Assembly: GCF_000948395.1 (NCBI RefSeq)
Contig: NZ_JYFN01000014.1
Location: forward strand, 100,725-135,343
Origin: Frankia torreyi
GTDB taxonomy: Bacteria > Actinomycetota > Actinomycetes > Frankiales > Frankiaceae
Reading direction: 5' to 3'
Length of the DNA: 34,619 bases
The notes below the pieces were generated by a model. It was not told the DNA's origin and did not search any database. It saw only the letters and a list, made by a program, of their open reading frames with translations. This document shows positions 7,886 to 15,471 of this stretch, piece by piece. How positions within the stretch are numbered: the first letter of the stretch is position 1; each line of letters opens with the position of its first letter. Made by a program: the position numbers and the translations under genes.

Positions 7886-8109
7886 TCAGTCGATCAGCGG
7901 TGCGTCGATCGGCGCGAATCCATCGGCGATGTGTTCCGCGCGCCGGGCCGCCGCGCGGGACGAGCCGCCCAGAAGCACCGGCGGCCCCGGCTGCCGCACC
8001 GGCACGGGTGTCACCCGGACCGTGGTGCCGCGGCGGCACCGTACAGCTCCTGTGTCGAGCGCCCGAACTCGGCCGGCACCCGCATGTCGCACCGCAGGCC
8101 CACCCGCAT
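7886..8109 (-). pseudogene. LLM-class (F420/flavin) monooxygenase, collapsed remnant
   Basis: On the minus strand the ATG at 8109 opens with MRVGLRCDMRVPAEFG and continues to TQELYG, a standard N-terminus of luciferase-like F420-dependent oxidoreductases. After about 25 residues the match stops. In another frame, from about 8020, comes a typical late LLM segment, RVTPVPVRQPGPPVLLGG, then ARRAEHIADGFAPID and a stop at 7886. So some 150-200 central residues are lost and the two ends are out of frame. The junction is near 8025-8045, at a short GGTGCCG/CGGCACC inverted repeat. It cannot make a working enzyme. Confidence 0.7.
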
Positions 8110-8238
8110 CGGGTTTCGGGACGCAACGGCCGCAGCTGACGTCGTTGTCACGGTCACCTCAGTTGCTGGTCGTCGTGCGCGGGCAGCGGACCAGGCGGAA
8201 ACCGGCGCGTCTCCGCCTTCGAGCGTGTCGACGCCTGA

Positions 8239-8290
8239 CCTGTCTGACGACGGACCTGTCTGACGACGGACGTGTCTGACGACGGACGTG
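8239..8290. repeat. Tandem repeat, about 3.2 copies of a 16-bp unit
   Basis: Copies of CCTGTCTGACGACGGA at 8239, 8255 and 8271 (the last with one change) lie between the LLM remnant and the lipoyl gene. The unit length is not a multiple of three, and no gene reads through it. The rest of 8110-8315 shows nothing else recognisable. Confidence 0.85.
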
Positions 8291-8315
8291 AATCCGGCGC
8301 AGGGGTGCCCCGCGG

Positions 8316-8546
8316 TCATTCGATGCGGCCGACCAGGGTGCCCACCGGGTAGGTCTCCTCCGGCACACCGAGGATCTCCAGCGTGCCCGCGGCGGGCGCC
8401 TCGATCTCGGTCTCGGTCTTGTCGGTCGCCAGGACGTAGAGCGGCTGGCCCGCCTCGACGGCGGCGCCGTCGTCGGCGAGCCATTCGCCGATGATGCCCT
8501 CGGTCATCGTCACTCCGAGCTGGGGAATGCGCAGTTCCTCCGCCAC
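8316..8546 (-). CDS. Free-standing lipoyl (biotinyl) carrier domain protein
   Basis: The 76-residue protein is a single lipoyl domain and nothing more. It has the hairpin motif TDKTETEIEAP with the modifiable Lys43, the entry strand IPQLGVTMTEG and the closing PVGTLVGRIE. The lipoate on Lys43 would accept the acyl or hydroxyalkyl group from the E1 enzyme encoded just upstream. There is no peripheral-subunit-binding or acyltransferase domain, which a normal E2 of 400 or more residues would have. The start is GTG with GGAG about nine bases upstream. It is the last gene of the operon, separated from E1-beta by 131 bases that hold an imperfect inverted repeat around TCCGTGCACGGA. It could instead be biotinylated, but TDKTE favours lipoate. 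Confidence 0.87.
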   Translation of the reverse strand: MAEELRIPQLGVTMTEGIIGEWLADDGAAVEAGQPLYVLATDKTETEIEAPAAGTLEILGVPEETYPVGTLVGRIE

Positions 8547-8677
8547 CGGGCGTGTCTCCTTCGACTGTTCGCGGCCCTCGGCCGGTGCCTGCTTTGGCGC
8601 ATGGTTGGGCGCACGGTTGGGTGCAGGTATCCGTGCACGGTCCGGGGCACCGATCCGTGCACGGATCGCCGGCTCGG

Positions 8678-9688
8678 TCAGAGCGTGGATCGGATGGCCG
8701 CCGCGATCCGCGACCGGCTCGGGATGTAGGCCTCCTCGAGGGACCGCGCGTAGGGCACCGGCGTGTCGGGCGCGGTGACCCGGACGACGGGTGCCGCGAG
8801 CTGGCCGAACAGCTCGGCGTGGATCGTCGCGGAGAGCTCGGCGCCGAAGCCGTTGCGCCGCACCGCCTCGTGGACGATCACGGCCCGGCGGGTCCGGGCG
8901 ACGGAGCCGAGCAGGGTCGCGGTGTCGAGTGGCTGCAGGGTGCGCAGGTCGATCACCTCGACTCCCACCCCCTCGCCCGCGAGCTGCTCGGCGACCGCCA
9001 GGCAGTCGGCCACCTGGCGTCCGTAGGTGATCACCGTGACGTCATCGCCCGCGCGGGCGATGTTCGCCTGGCCCAGCGGAACCCGGTAGTCCCCCTCGGG
9101 CACCGGGCCGCGGGCGGCGAAGTACAGCCCGGTCACCTCGACGAACACGCACGGGTCGTCGTCGAAGATGGAAGACAGCAGCAGGCCCTTGGCGTCCGCC
9201 GGGTTGCTCGGCACCACCACCTTGAGCCCGGCCGCGTGCACGAGCTGGGCCTCGAGCATGTCCGAGTGCTGCGCGCCGAAGCCGCCGCCCGCGCCGGTGG
9301 CGGTGCGCACGGTCAGCGGCACCGGGGTCCGGCCGCCGGACATGTAGCGCAGCTTCGCGGCGTGGTTGACGAGCTGGTCCATGCAGACGTGCACGAAGTT
9401 CATCAGCATGATCTCGGCGACCGGCCGCAGGCCCGAGATGGCCGCACCGATGGCCGCGCCCATGATGGCCTGCTCGGAGATGGGGGTCATGCGCACCCGG
9501 TGCGCGCCGTGCTTCACGCCCAGGCCCTTGTGGACGCCGAACCCCCCGCCGCCGGGCTCCTGGATGTCCTCCCCGAGCGCGAAGACCGCCGGGTCGGTGC
9601 TCAGCGCGACGTCGAGGGCCTCGTTGATGGCCTGCACCATGCCGAGCGTGCGGGCCGTCTCGGGCGTCGCCGTCCCTGCGGTCGTCAT
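8678..9688 (-). CDS. Thiamine-diphosphate-dependent 2-oxo acid dehydrogenase, E1-beta subunit
   Basis: The 336-residue protein matches the transketolase-like beta subunit of pyruvate, acetoin or branched-chain 2-oxo acid dehydrogenases. It opens with QAINEALDVAL, then ALGEDI, and has PISEQAIMGAAIGAA, a GGGFGAQHSDMLEA segment and VEVIDLRTLQPLD near residue 240. With the alpha subunit it decarboxylates a 2-oxo acid and passes the product to a lipoyl arm. Its ATG overlaps the alpha-subunit stop as ATGA (9688-9685), so the two are translationally coupled, and GGAG lies eight bases upstream. The E1 type (acetoin versus 2-oxo acid) cannot be fixed from sequence alone. Confidence 0.9.
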   Translation of the reverse strand: MTTAGTATPETARTLGMVQAINEALDVALSTDPAVFALGEDIQEPGGGGFGVHKGLGVKHGAHRVRMTPISEQAIMGAAIGAAISGLRPVAEIMLMNFVHVCMDQLVNHAAKLRYMSGGRTPVPLTVRTATGAGGGFGAQHSDMLEAQLVHAAGLKVVVPSNPADAKGLLLSSIFDDDPCVFVEVTGLYFAARGPVPEGDYRVPLGQANIARAGDDVTVITYGRQVADCLAVAEQLAGEGVGVEVIDLRTLQPLDTATLLGSVARTRRAVIVHEAVRRNGFGAELSATIHAELFGQLAAPVVRVTAPDTPVPYARSLEEAYIPSRSRIAAAIRSTL

Positions 9689-10713
9689 GCCGTCACTCCG
9701 TCCTGCGCGGTGTCCGCGTACACGTCGGTGGTCAGTTCGCTCACCGCGGGCAGCTCGGCGGTCCGCGCGAACTCCCAGGCGTCCGCCACCTCGTCCGCGG
9801 CGGCGCGTTCGACCGCGGCGAGCTCGTCCTCGCCGACGTGGACGGCGAGCTGCGCCCGAAAGCGGACCAGCGGGTCGGCGGCGATGGCGGCCCGCAGTTC
9901 CTCCGCGGGCATGTAGACCTGCTGGTCGCCCATGATGTGGCCGCAGAACCGGAAGGTCATCGCCTCCAGCAGCGTCGGGCCGCCGCCGGACCTGGCCCGC
10001 TCGACCGCGGCGCCGGCGGCGTTGTACAGCTCGATCGGATTGTTGCCGTCCACCGTGACCCCGGGAACGGAATACGCGGCCGCCCTTTTCGCGATCCGGT
10101 CGACCGACGTTCCCTCGCGCAGCGGGGTGTATTCGGCGTACTGGTTGTTCTGGCAGACGAAGATGACGGGCAGGCGCCAGATCGACGCCAGATTCAACGA
10201 TTCGTGAAAGGCACCGATGTTGGACGCACCGTCGCCGAAGTTGACCACGGTGACCTGGTCGGTGCCGCGAAGCTGGGCCGACAGGCCCAGCCCGTTGGCT
10301 ATCGGCAGGCCCGACCCGACGACGCCGGTGGTCACCATGAGCCCGTACTCGGGCGCGGTGACGTGCATCGGGCCGCCCTTGCCCGCGCAGGTGCCGGCCG
10401 CCTTGCCGAGGTACTCGGCCCACAGCTCGCGCAGCGGCACACCCTTGGCGATCTGGTCGTGCAACCCGCGGTAGGTGGTGACGACGTAGTCGTCGCGACG
10501 CAGGTGGGCGGCGACGGACGCGGCGGCGAACTCCTGCCCGCGCGGCGAGTAGTACATGCCCCCGATTGCGCCGCTGGTCATCAGGGAGCGGTACTTCTCG
10601 TCGAACCGCGCGATCCGGGTGGCGGTGCGGAACAGGCCGAGCTGGACGTCGATCCCCGGCGACGCGGAGAAGTCGACCGCGTCGGCGGAGTCCGGGGGTG
10701 CCGAGATGCTCAC
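9685..10713 (-). CDS. Thiamine-diphosphate-dependent 2-oxo acid dehydrogenase, E1-alpha subunit
   Basis: The 342-residue protein carries the thiamine-diphosphate/Mg motif beginning NFGDGASNIGAFHES and ending VCQNNQYAEYTP (GDG ... NN). It also has the GGMYYSPRGQEFAAAS active-site region and the KGGPMHV loop typical of E1-alpha. A phosphorylation-loop-like YRxPG region is not evident. The start is GTG at 10713, with AGGGGAG immediately upstream. It overlaps the flavoprotein stop as GTGA, and its own end overlaps E1-beta as ATGA. The substrate is likely a small 2-oxo acid or acyloin released by the upstream catabolic enzymes; this is inference from context. Confidence 0.9.
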   Translation of the reverse strand: MSISAPPDSADAVDFSASPGIDVQLGLFRTATRIARFDEKYRSLMTSGAIGGMYYSPRGQEFAAASVAAHLRRDDYVVTTYRGLHDQIAKGVPLRELWAEYLGKAAGTCAGKGGPMHVTAPEYGLMVTTGVVGSGLPIANGLGLSAQLRGTDQVTVVNFGDGASNIGAFHESLNLASIWRLPVIFVCQNNQYAEYTPLREGTSVDRIAKRAAAYSVPGVTVDGNNPIELYNAAGAAVERARSGGGPTLLEAMTFRFCGHIMGDQQVYMPAEELRAAIAADPLVRFRAQLAVHVGEDELAAVERAAADEVADAWEFARTAELPAVSELTTDVYADTAQDGVTA

Positions 10714-12566
10714 GTGAGCTCCCCTTGCCTGGAGTGAACGGCGTGGCCGGGACGGCCGGCTTGACTGGAATGGCCGCCGGCTTGCGCGGAGTGGCCCGAC
10801 TGCGTGGAATGGACGGCTTGACCGAAATGGCCGGCTCTGCCCGCCGCATGTGCACCGGCGCGCCGGCCCGAGAAGACGGCGTCGGCGAGGGAGAGCCCGG
10901 ACACGTAGCTGTTGCTGCACAGGCCGACCGCCGCCCGACCGCCGGCGTACAGGCCGGGCACGATCGATGCGTCGCGGCGCAGAACCGCGCCGCTGTCCCC
11001 GTCGACCACCAAGCCGCCGAGGGTGATGAACGGGAACGGGTAGAGCGACGACGTGCGGGCCGAGACGTCCACCGCGTAGTAGGGGCCGTCGCCGATCGCA
11101 CGGTGGAACTCGCCGGTCTTGCCGAACCGGTCCGGCAGGCCGGCCGCCGCCGTGTCGTTGTACTCCCGGACCGTCTTGTCCAGACCAGCCGGGTCGATGC
11201 CCACCCGGCGGGCCAGCTCGCCGAGAGTCGCGGCGCGCCGGTGGCCGGCGGGGCCGAACAGGTAGGCCAGTTGGGGGAGGTGGAAGAACGCCGACTGCGT
11301 GCGGATCTGGCCCCGGGCCCGACGCCACGTCTCGGCGTCGACGATGAGGTAGCCGCGGGCGTGCTGCTCCTCGACGAGGGGCGCCGAGAAGGTCGCGCCG
11401 TAGAGCTGCTCGTTGGCGAAGCGGTCGCCCTGGTCGTTCACGGCGATCCCGCGCATGAAGTCCGAGGGCGGGGAGAGGAACCGCCAGCCGGACATCTTCT
11501 CCAGGTGCGAGGTGGCGGCGTCCACCGTGGCGGCGAGGTCGAGGGCGGCCCCGGTGTCGCCGGCCGTGCCGAGCGCCGTCAGCCCAGCCCAGGCGGGGGC
11601 GTGGCGCGCGACGAGCTCCCGGTTGAAGCCGTGCCCGCCGGTGGTCAGCACCACCCCGCCGGTCGCCCGGACCCGCCGGGGCACCGAACGCCGGCGGGCG
11701 GCGGCGACCCCGACCGCGCCGAGTCGGGCCCCGAGCGCCGGATTCCACACGTGGGCCTTCGCCGCGAGCTCCGTGTACGTCCGGTGCCATCCGCCCGGTT
11801 GGCGTCCCGGCGGTGGCGCGTCGTAGTCGACGCCGACCACGCGGCCGTTCTCCACGACGAGGCCGCGGGCCTCGGCGAGCGGGCGAAACGTGACTCCCAG
11901 GCGCAGCGCCGAATCCCGCAGCCGGCCGTAGAAGGTCGCCCCCGAGAAGTTCTTCGCGTGGGTACGGTGCCCCCGCGGCGCCGGGGGCGCGACGTCGGCG
12001 TAGCCGGAGGCCAGTTCGTTGCCGGAGTAGTAGAGGTAATGCCGGTTCGTCGGGTAGGACGTCTTGTAGGGGCACAGGCTGCCCTCGAACTCGACCCCCT
12101 GCCGGCCGAGCCATTCGACCATCTCCCGGCTGCCCTCGACGAACTGGCGCAGCGTTTCGGCGGAGACGGCGTCGCCGACCTCCAGGCGGAGGTACTCGTA
12201 CATGCCCTCGACCGTATCGGTGACCCCGGCCTGGGTCTGCTGGGCCGTGCCACCGCCGGCGTAGACGACGCCGCCCGAGTGCACCGTCGAACCGCCGCCG
12301 TAGAAACGGTCCAGGACGACGACGGAGGCGCCGCGCTCGGCGGCCGCGATCGCCGCGCACGCCCCCGCCCCGCCGAACCCGACCACGACCACGTCAAACG
12401 TCTCGGCGGCTTTCTGTGCGGCAGTCTCGGCGGCTTTCTCGGCGGCTGTCTCGCCGGCGGCTGTCTCGGAACCAGCGGTCGCGGACAAGCGGGCCGGTTC
12501 GGCTAAGTGGGCCGGTTCAGATAAGTGGGTCGGCTCAGCTAAGTGGGCCGGTTCAGATGAATCCAT
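10710..12566 (-). CDS. FAD-binding dehydrogenase, KstD / fumarate-reductase-flavoprotein family
   Basis: The 618-residue protein has the FAD Rossmann motif VVVVGFGGAGACAAIAAAE at about residues 58-76. It has a GGGSTVHSGGVVYAGGG loop and the closing FAD segment GLYAGGRAAVGLCSNSYVSG, LSLADAVFSGRRAG. This is the 3-ketosteroid-delta1-dehydrogenase-like branch of the family, which introduces C=C bonds next to a carbonyl. The ATG at 12566 has GAGGAG upstream. Both ends carry repeats: residues 4-27 are hexamers of the type EPAHLA/S, and the last 40 residues are His/Gln/Ser/Gly-rich. Neither belongs to the fold. It overlaps E1-alpha by GTGA. Steroid specificity is not established. Confidence 0.87.
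   Translation of the reverse strand: MDSSEPAHLAEPTHLSEPAHLAEPARLSATAGSETAAGETAAEKAAETAAQKAAETFDVVVVGFGGAGACAAIAAAERGASVVVLDRFYGGGSTVHSGGVVYAGGGTAQQTQAGVTDTVEGMYEYLRLEVGDAVSAETLRQFVEGSREMVEWLGRQGVEFEGSLCPYKTSYPTNRHYLYYSGNELASGYADVAPPAPRGHRTHAKNFSGATFYGRLRDSALRLGVTFRPLAEARGLVVENGRVVGVDYDAPPPGRQPGGWHRTYTELAAKAHVWNPALGARLGAVGVAAARRRSVPRRVRATGGVVLTTGGHGFNRELVARHAPAWAGLTALGTAGDTGAALDLAATVDAATSHLEKMSGWRFLSPPSDFMRGIAVNDQGDRFANEQLYGATFSAPLVEEQHARGYLIVDAETWRRARGQIRTQSAFFHLPQLAYLFGPAGHRRAATLGELARRVGIDPAGLDKTVREYNDTAAAGLPDRFGKTGEFHRAIGDGPYYAVDVSARTSSLYPFPFITLGGLVVDGDSGAVLRRDASIVPGLYAGGRAAVGLCSNSYVSGLSLADAVFSGRRAGAHAAGRAGHFGQAVHSTQSGHSAQAGGHSSQAGRPGHAVHSRQGELT
12495..12565. repeat. In-frame tandem repeat, about 3.5 copies of an 18-bp unit
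   Basis: Copies of CGGTTCGGCTAAGTGGGC at 12495, 12513 and 12531 and a partial one at 12549 encode six-residue repeats (EPAHLA, EPTHLS and similar) at the N-terminus of the KstD-like protein. The unit length keeps the frame. Confidence 0.85.
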
Positions 12567-12620
12567 GGATGCTCGCTCCTCGGTTCCGGAGCACTCCCTC
12601 GGTGAGCTCCGGCACGACTG

Positions 12621-13031
12621 TCAGGGATTCAGGCTTTCCGGTTCGGGGAGGGTGGCCGCGGTCCGCGCCGGTGCCACCACGGAACCGTCGTCCGGGGCGT
12701 CCTGGGAATTCGGTCGGACGCCCCGTTTCTCGACCGTCACGTCGCCGGTGACGGTGAGCCGGCAGGCCAGCCTGGTGTCGCGGCTGGACCGCCTGCCGTG
12801 TCGGCTGGCGAGCTGGCGCAGTACACCCTGCTCGACGGAATCCGGCGGGACGAGGTTCTGGTGGCCGTCGATGACCCGCAGCGCGCAGGCGGTGCACCGG
12901 GCCTGGCCGTAGCAGATCGTCGGCCAGGTCAGGTCCGTGCGCAGCGCGGCGGCGAAGACGGTCTCCCCCACCCCGACCTGCAGGTCGATCCCGGCGGGCT
13001 CGACCCGGACCCGCGACGGGCGACGCGTCAT
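12621..13031 (-). CDS. [2Fe-2S] ferredoxin
   Basis: The 136-residue protein has cysteines at 40, 46, 49 and 90, a C-x5-C-x2-C-x40-C layout like adrenodoxin-type ferredoxins (TICYGQARCTACALRV ... RLAC). Residues 1-90 form the ferredoxin; the last 35 residues are an extra, poorly structured tail. It is the obvious electron donor for the Rieske oxygenase, whose stop it overlaps as ATGA. No ferredoxin reductase is encoded in this operon, so electrons must come from a reductase elsewhere. The flavoprotein follows after 54 bases. Confidence 0.9.
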   Translation of the reverse strand: MTRRPSRVRVEPAGIDLQVGVGETVFAAALRTDLTWPTICYGQARCTACALRVIDGHQNLVPPDSVEQGVLRQLASRHGRRSSRDTRLACRLTVTGDVTVEKRGVRPNSQDAPDDGSVVAPARTAATLPEPESLNP

Positions 13032-14365
13032 CGGGACAGGTATTCGTCGATCACCCGATGGCTGTTCACGATCATCGACTCGTACCGGCCGGAGAGGACC
13101 AGGTCGCGCATACCCTGGGTGTGCACGCCCTTCTGCTGGGCCGAGATGTTCTGGAAGTCCTCCTTGAAGATCTGCGGCCAGTCCTCGATCGCGATCGGGC
13201 CTTCGAGAACCGGCGGGTCGGGCTCGTCGTCGCCGTCGGCGGGAATCTGGACCGCCCACACCTCGAACAGGCAGGACTCGGGATCGTCCCCGTTCGGCCG
13301 CACCCGGTAGATGATGGAGTTCCCGTACGCGGGGAGCACCGTCATGTTCGGGAAGATGTGCGCGTAGCCGGTGGTGTCGGTGGCCGGCGGCGGGAGCGGG
13401 ATGCCGGCGCCGGCGGCATACTCGTAGAGCGCCCCGAAGAAGGCCATGGGGTACTCGTCCGGGTCGATGTCGCGTTTCGCCAGGCTCTGCTGGAGAAACA
13501 TCTCCCGATCGGTCGCGTACGCGTCGGTCCCGACGTACAGCGCATTGTTGAACTGGGTGAAGTAGTCGGCCACGGACATGCCGGGGACGGGCACCGAACC
13601 GTCACTGGGCCGCAGGTGCGCATGCCCGCCGGCGAAGCACTCGAAGTTGCCGCCGAGCACGTCGATGTCGTAGTCGTCGTCCGCCGCGCCCATGCTCAGC
13701 GACGGATGCGCCTGCATGATGTGGTAGGCCTCCATGAAGGCCTCCTGCGCCATCTTCCAGTTCGCCGGAAGAACGAGGTGGCGCCACCAGCGGACCCGCA
13801 TCCGTTCGAACCCGATCGGGGCCAGGGTCGACGCGATTCCGGCCATCGCCGTGGCCAGCGGAGGGGCCGCGGGATCCATGTTGATGAAGACCAGCCCGAA
13901 CATGGTCCCGACCTGGCACTCGCGCAGGCGCAGGGAGTCGGGGGCGAGGCAGTCCGGCGCGAAACCGCGTCGCGCGTAGACGTAGGAGCTCGACCCGTCC
14001 AGATTCCACCGCCAGCCGTGGTAGGGGCACACGATCTGGCCACCGTGGAACGTGCCGGTGCCGTTTCCCAGCGCGGTCGCCCGGTGCCGGCAGGCGTTGA
14101 AGTACGCCTTCACGGTGTCGGCGCTCTCCCGCACGATGAGGATGGACTGGTCGTTGATGCGGTATTCGGTGAAGTCACCGGGGCGTAATATCTCGTCGAG
14201 TCGGCAGGCGAACTGCCAGGCGTGCGGCCACAGCTTCTCCTTCTCCCGCCGAGCGAATTCCCGGTCGAAGTACCGCTCGACCGGTACGCGTGAGGGATCG
14301 GTGATCGCGTGGGGGAAGGCCGGCGCCGCCCGCCCGGGAGCCTCCGGTTCGGCGTGGATGGTCAA
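13028..14365 (-). CDS. Rieske non-heme iron oxygenase, large (alpha) subunit
   Basis: The 445-residue protein binds a Rieske cluster through C92-x-H94 and C113-x2-H116 (ACRHR and IVCPYHGW). It binds mononuclear iron through H215 and H220 in the segment NWKMAQEAFMEAYHIMQAHP, with E212 near the bridging position. These features define ring-hydroxylating or demethylating oxygenases. No beta subunit is present, so it is of the alpha-only type. I chose the TTG at 14365 because GGAGGAG ends seven bases upstream; an in-frame ATG at 14428 has no such site and would add 21 residues. It is the first gene of the operon behind the promoter at 14477-14505. Confidence 0.92.
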   Translation of the reverse strand: MTIHAEPEAPGRAAPAFPHAITDPSRVPVERYFDREFARREKEKLWPHAWQFACRLDEILRPGDFTEYRINDQSILIVRESADTVKAYFNACRHRATALGNGTGTFHGGQIVCPYHGWRWNLDGSSSYVYARRGFAPDCLAPDSLRLRECQVGTMFGLVFINMDPAAPPLATAMAGIASTLAPIGFERMRVRWWRHLVLPANWKMAQEAFMEAYHIMQAHPSLSMGAADDDYDIDVLGGNFECFAGGHAHLRPSDGSVPVPGMSVADYFTQFNNALYVGTDAYATDREMFLQQSLAKRDIDPDEYPMAFFGALYEYAAGAGIPLPPPATDTTGYAHIFPNMTVLPAYGNSIIYRVRPNGDDPESCLFEVWAVQIPADGDDEPDPPVLEGPIAIEDWPQIFKEDFQNISAQQKGVHTQGMRDLVLSGRYESMIVNSHRVIDEYLSR

Positions 14366-14456
14366 CTCATCTCCTCCTTCGAGGGCGCGCCCGCTGCGGT
14401 GCGCGTCCGGTCCCCCGGCGCGCCACATCCGGCGACATCGTTCGGCAACTGCGAGG

Positions 14457-14476
14457 AAGTAAATGAACAGTTACTT
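14457..14476. promoter_or_regulatory. Inverted-repeat operator at the Rieske operon start
   Basis: AAGTAA (14457-14462) and TTACTT (14471-14476) are separated by eight bases; a second TTACTT follows at 14475. The repeat lies over the predicted transcription start, directly downstream of the -10. A bound repressor would block the promoter. The TetR protein encoded upstream is the natural candidate. Confidence 0.6.
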
Positions 14477-14505
14477 ACTTTAAGATGTGACGCAGCTCAT
14501 GTCAA
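14477..14505 (-). promoter_or_regulatory. Sigma-70-type promoter of the Rieske/E1/lipoyl operon
   Basis: On the minus strand TTGACA (14505-14500) and TAAAGT (14482-14477) are 17 bases apart, a perfect -35, a four-of-six -10 and the ideal spacing. The leader to the TTG start is about 105 bases. This AT-rich island stands out from its GC-rich surroundings. Confidence 0.68.
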
Positions 14506-14570
14506 CGGTCGAACGGCGATGGATCGGCAGGAATCGGCCACGTCGGCGGCGCGACCCGCCCGACACCCGC

Positions 14571-14668
14571 GGCGCGGAACTCGCGGCGCGGAACTCGCGG
14601 CGCGGAACTCGCGGCGCGGAACTCGCGGCGCGGAACTCGCGGCGCGGAACTCGCGGCGCGGAACTCGC
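14571..14668. repeat. Tandem repeat, seven perfect copies of a 14-bp unit
   Basis: Seven identical head-to-tail copies of GGCGCGGAACTCGC lie in the 342-base stretch (14506-14847) between the operon promoter and the 3' end of the TetR gene. That stretch holds no gene; after the array there is only a looser GC-rich partial duplication (around 14757-14806). Perfect identity suggests recent expansion. There are no spacers, so it is not CRISPR. Confidence 0.92.
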
Positions 14669-14847
14669 GACAGGCTCGCGGGCCCGGCGCAGGTGCTGAT
14701 GCGGCACCGCGTGGAGGCCGACGCGAAGCCGCGCGGGTACCGACGCGGGGCGCCGGCCGGTGCCGATGCGGGACGCGGGCCGGTGCCGATGCGGGGCGCG
14801 GGCGGGTTCGCGCTGGGCGAGCGGGTCCCCGCCGGGTGGGGGCGGGC

Positions 14848-15471
14848 TCAGGAGCCGACCGGGAACCCCTGGGCGAGCAGCGACTCGGTCAGTCGGATGG
14901 CCGCCCGATGCCGGTCGGCCGTGGCGGTCACCGACAGATGAGTCAACCCCCAGCTCACCGAGGTGAGCAGGTCGACCATGGCCTGGACGGAGGTGCCGCC
15001 GGGCAGCTCACCGACCTCGACCGCCTCGACGACCAGCCGGCGGTAGAGCGTCTCCTCGGTGTGGCGGCGGTATCCCACCGCGGCCGCGAACTCCGGGGAA
15101 TGGGTCGACTCGAACAGCAGGCTCGCCTCGAAACGGGTCATCGCGGGGTGATCCGCCATGCATGCGAGGGCCTCCTCCAGCAACGCGACCAGCCGGGCCC
15201 GGAAGCCCTCGACGGAGAAGGCCGCCGCCTCCAGCCGCCCCACCACGTCCGCGAAGACGTCGTCGAGTGCCTGGAGGACCAGGTCCGCCTTGGACGGGAA
15301 GTACCGGTAGATCGCCGCGCTCGTCAGATCCGCCTGCTCGGCGATGGACTTCATCGTCGCCCTCGAATACCCCACCTCGGCCACATGCGTCATCGCCGCG
15401 AGCAGAATGCGCCGCCGGGTGCGCTCGGCGTCGGCGTTCACCGGGCGGCCGAGGCGGGCCGACGACTTCAT
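14848..15471 (-). CDS. TetR-family transcriptional regulator
   Basis: The 207-residue protein has a TetR helix-turn-helix at about residues 15-62: TRRRILLAAMTHVAEVGY, then SIAEQADLTSAAIYRYFPSKADLV. A ligand-binding helical domain follows to the end. The ATG at 15471 has GGAGGAG six bases upstream. It lies upstream of the Rieske operon on the same strand, but 342 non-coding bases and a separate promoter divide them. It is therefore probably a separately transcribed local regulator acting at 14457-14476. The ligand is presumably the operon substrate or a product. This link is inference from position and from the operator. Confidence 0.88.
   Translation of the reverse strand: MKSSARLGRPVNADAERTRRRILLAAMTHVAEVGYSRATMKSIAEQADLTSAAIYRYFPSKADLVLQALDDVFADVVGRLEAAAFSVEGFRARLVALLEEALACMADHPAMTRFEASLLFESTHSPEFAAAVGYRRHTEETLYRRLVVEAVEVGELPGGTSVQAMVDLLTSVSWGLTHLSVTATADRHRAAIRLTESLLAQGFPVGS

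Noticed and set aside
8678-11101. 807-residue minus-strand frame ending in the E1-beta sequence
   Set aside because: Only the last 336 residues are real protein. The front part is out of frame with E1-alpha and the flavoprotein and is a read-through shadow.
9685-12360. 891-residue minus-strand frame ending in the E1-alpha sequence
   Set aside because: The front 550 residues are an out-of-frame reading of the flavoprotein; only the part from 10713 is E1-alpha.
9838-12506. Long plus-strand frames (299 and 646 residues)
   Set aside because: They lie opposite well-supported minus-strand genes and show only Arg/Gly/Ala-rich composition.
13058-14188. 376-residue plus-strand frame
   Set aside because: It is antisense to the Rieske oxygenase, with no recognisable motif.
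14571-14668. Array as CRISPR
   Set aside because: Units are 14 bp and contiguous without spacers, and no cas genes are nearby.
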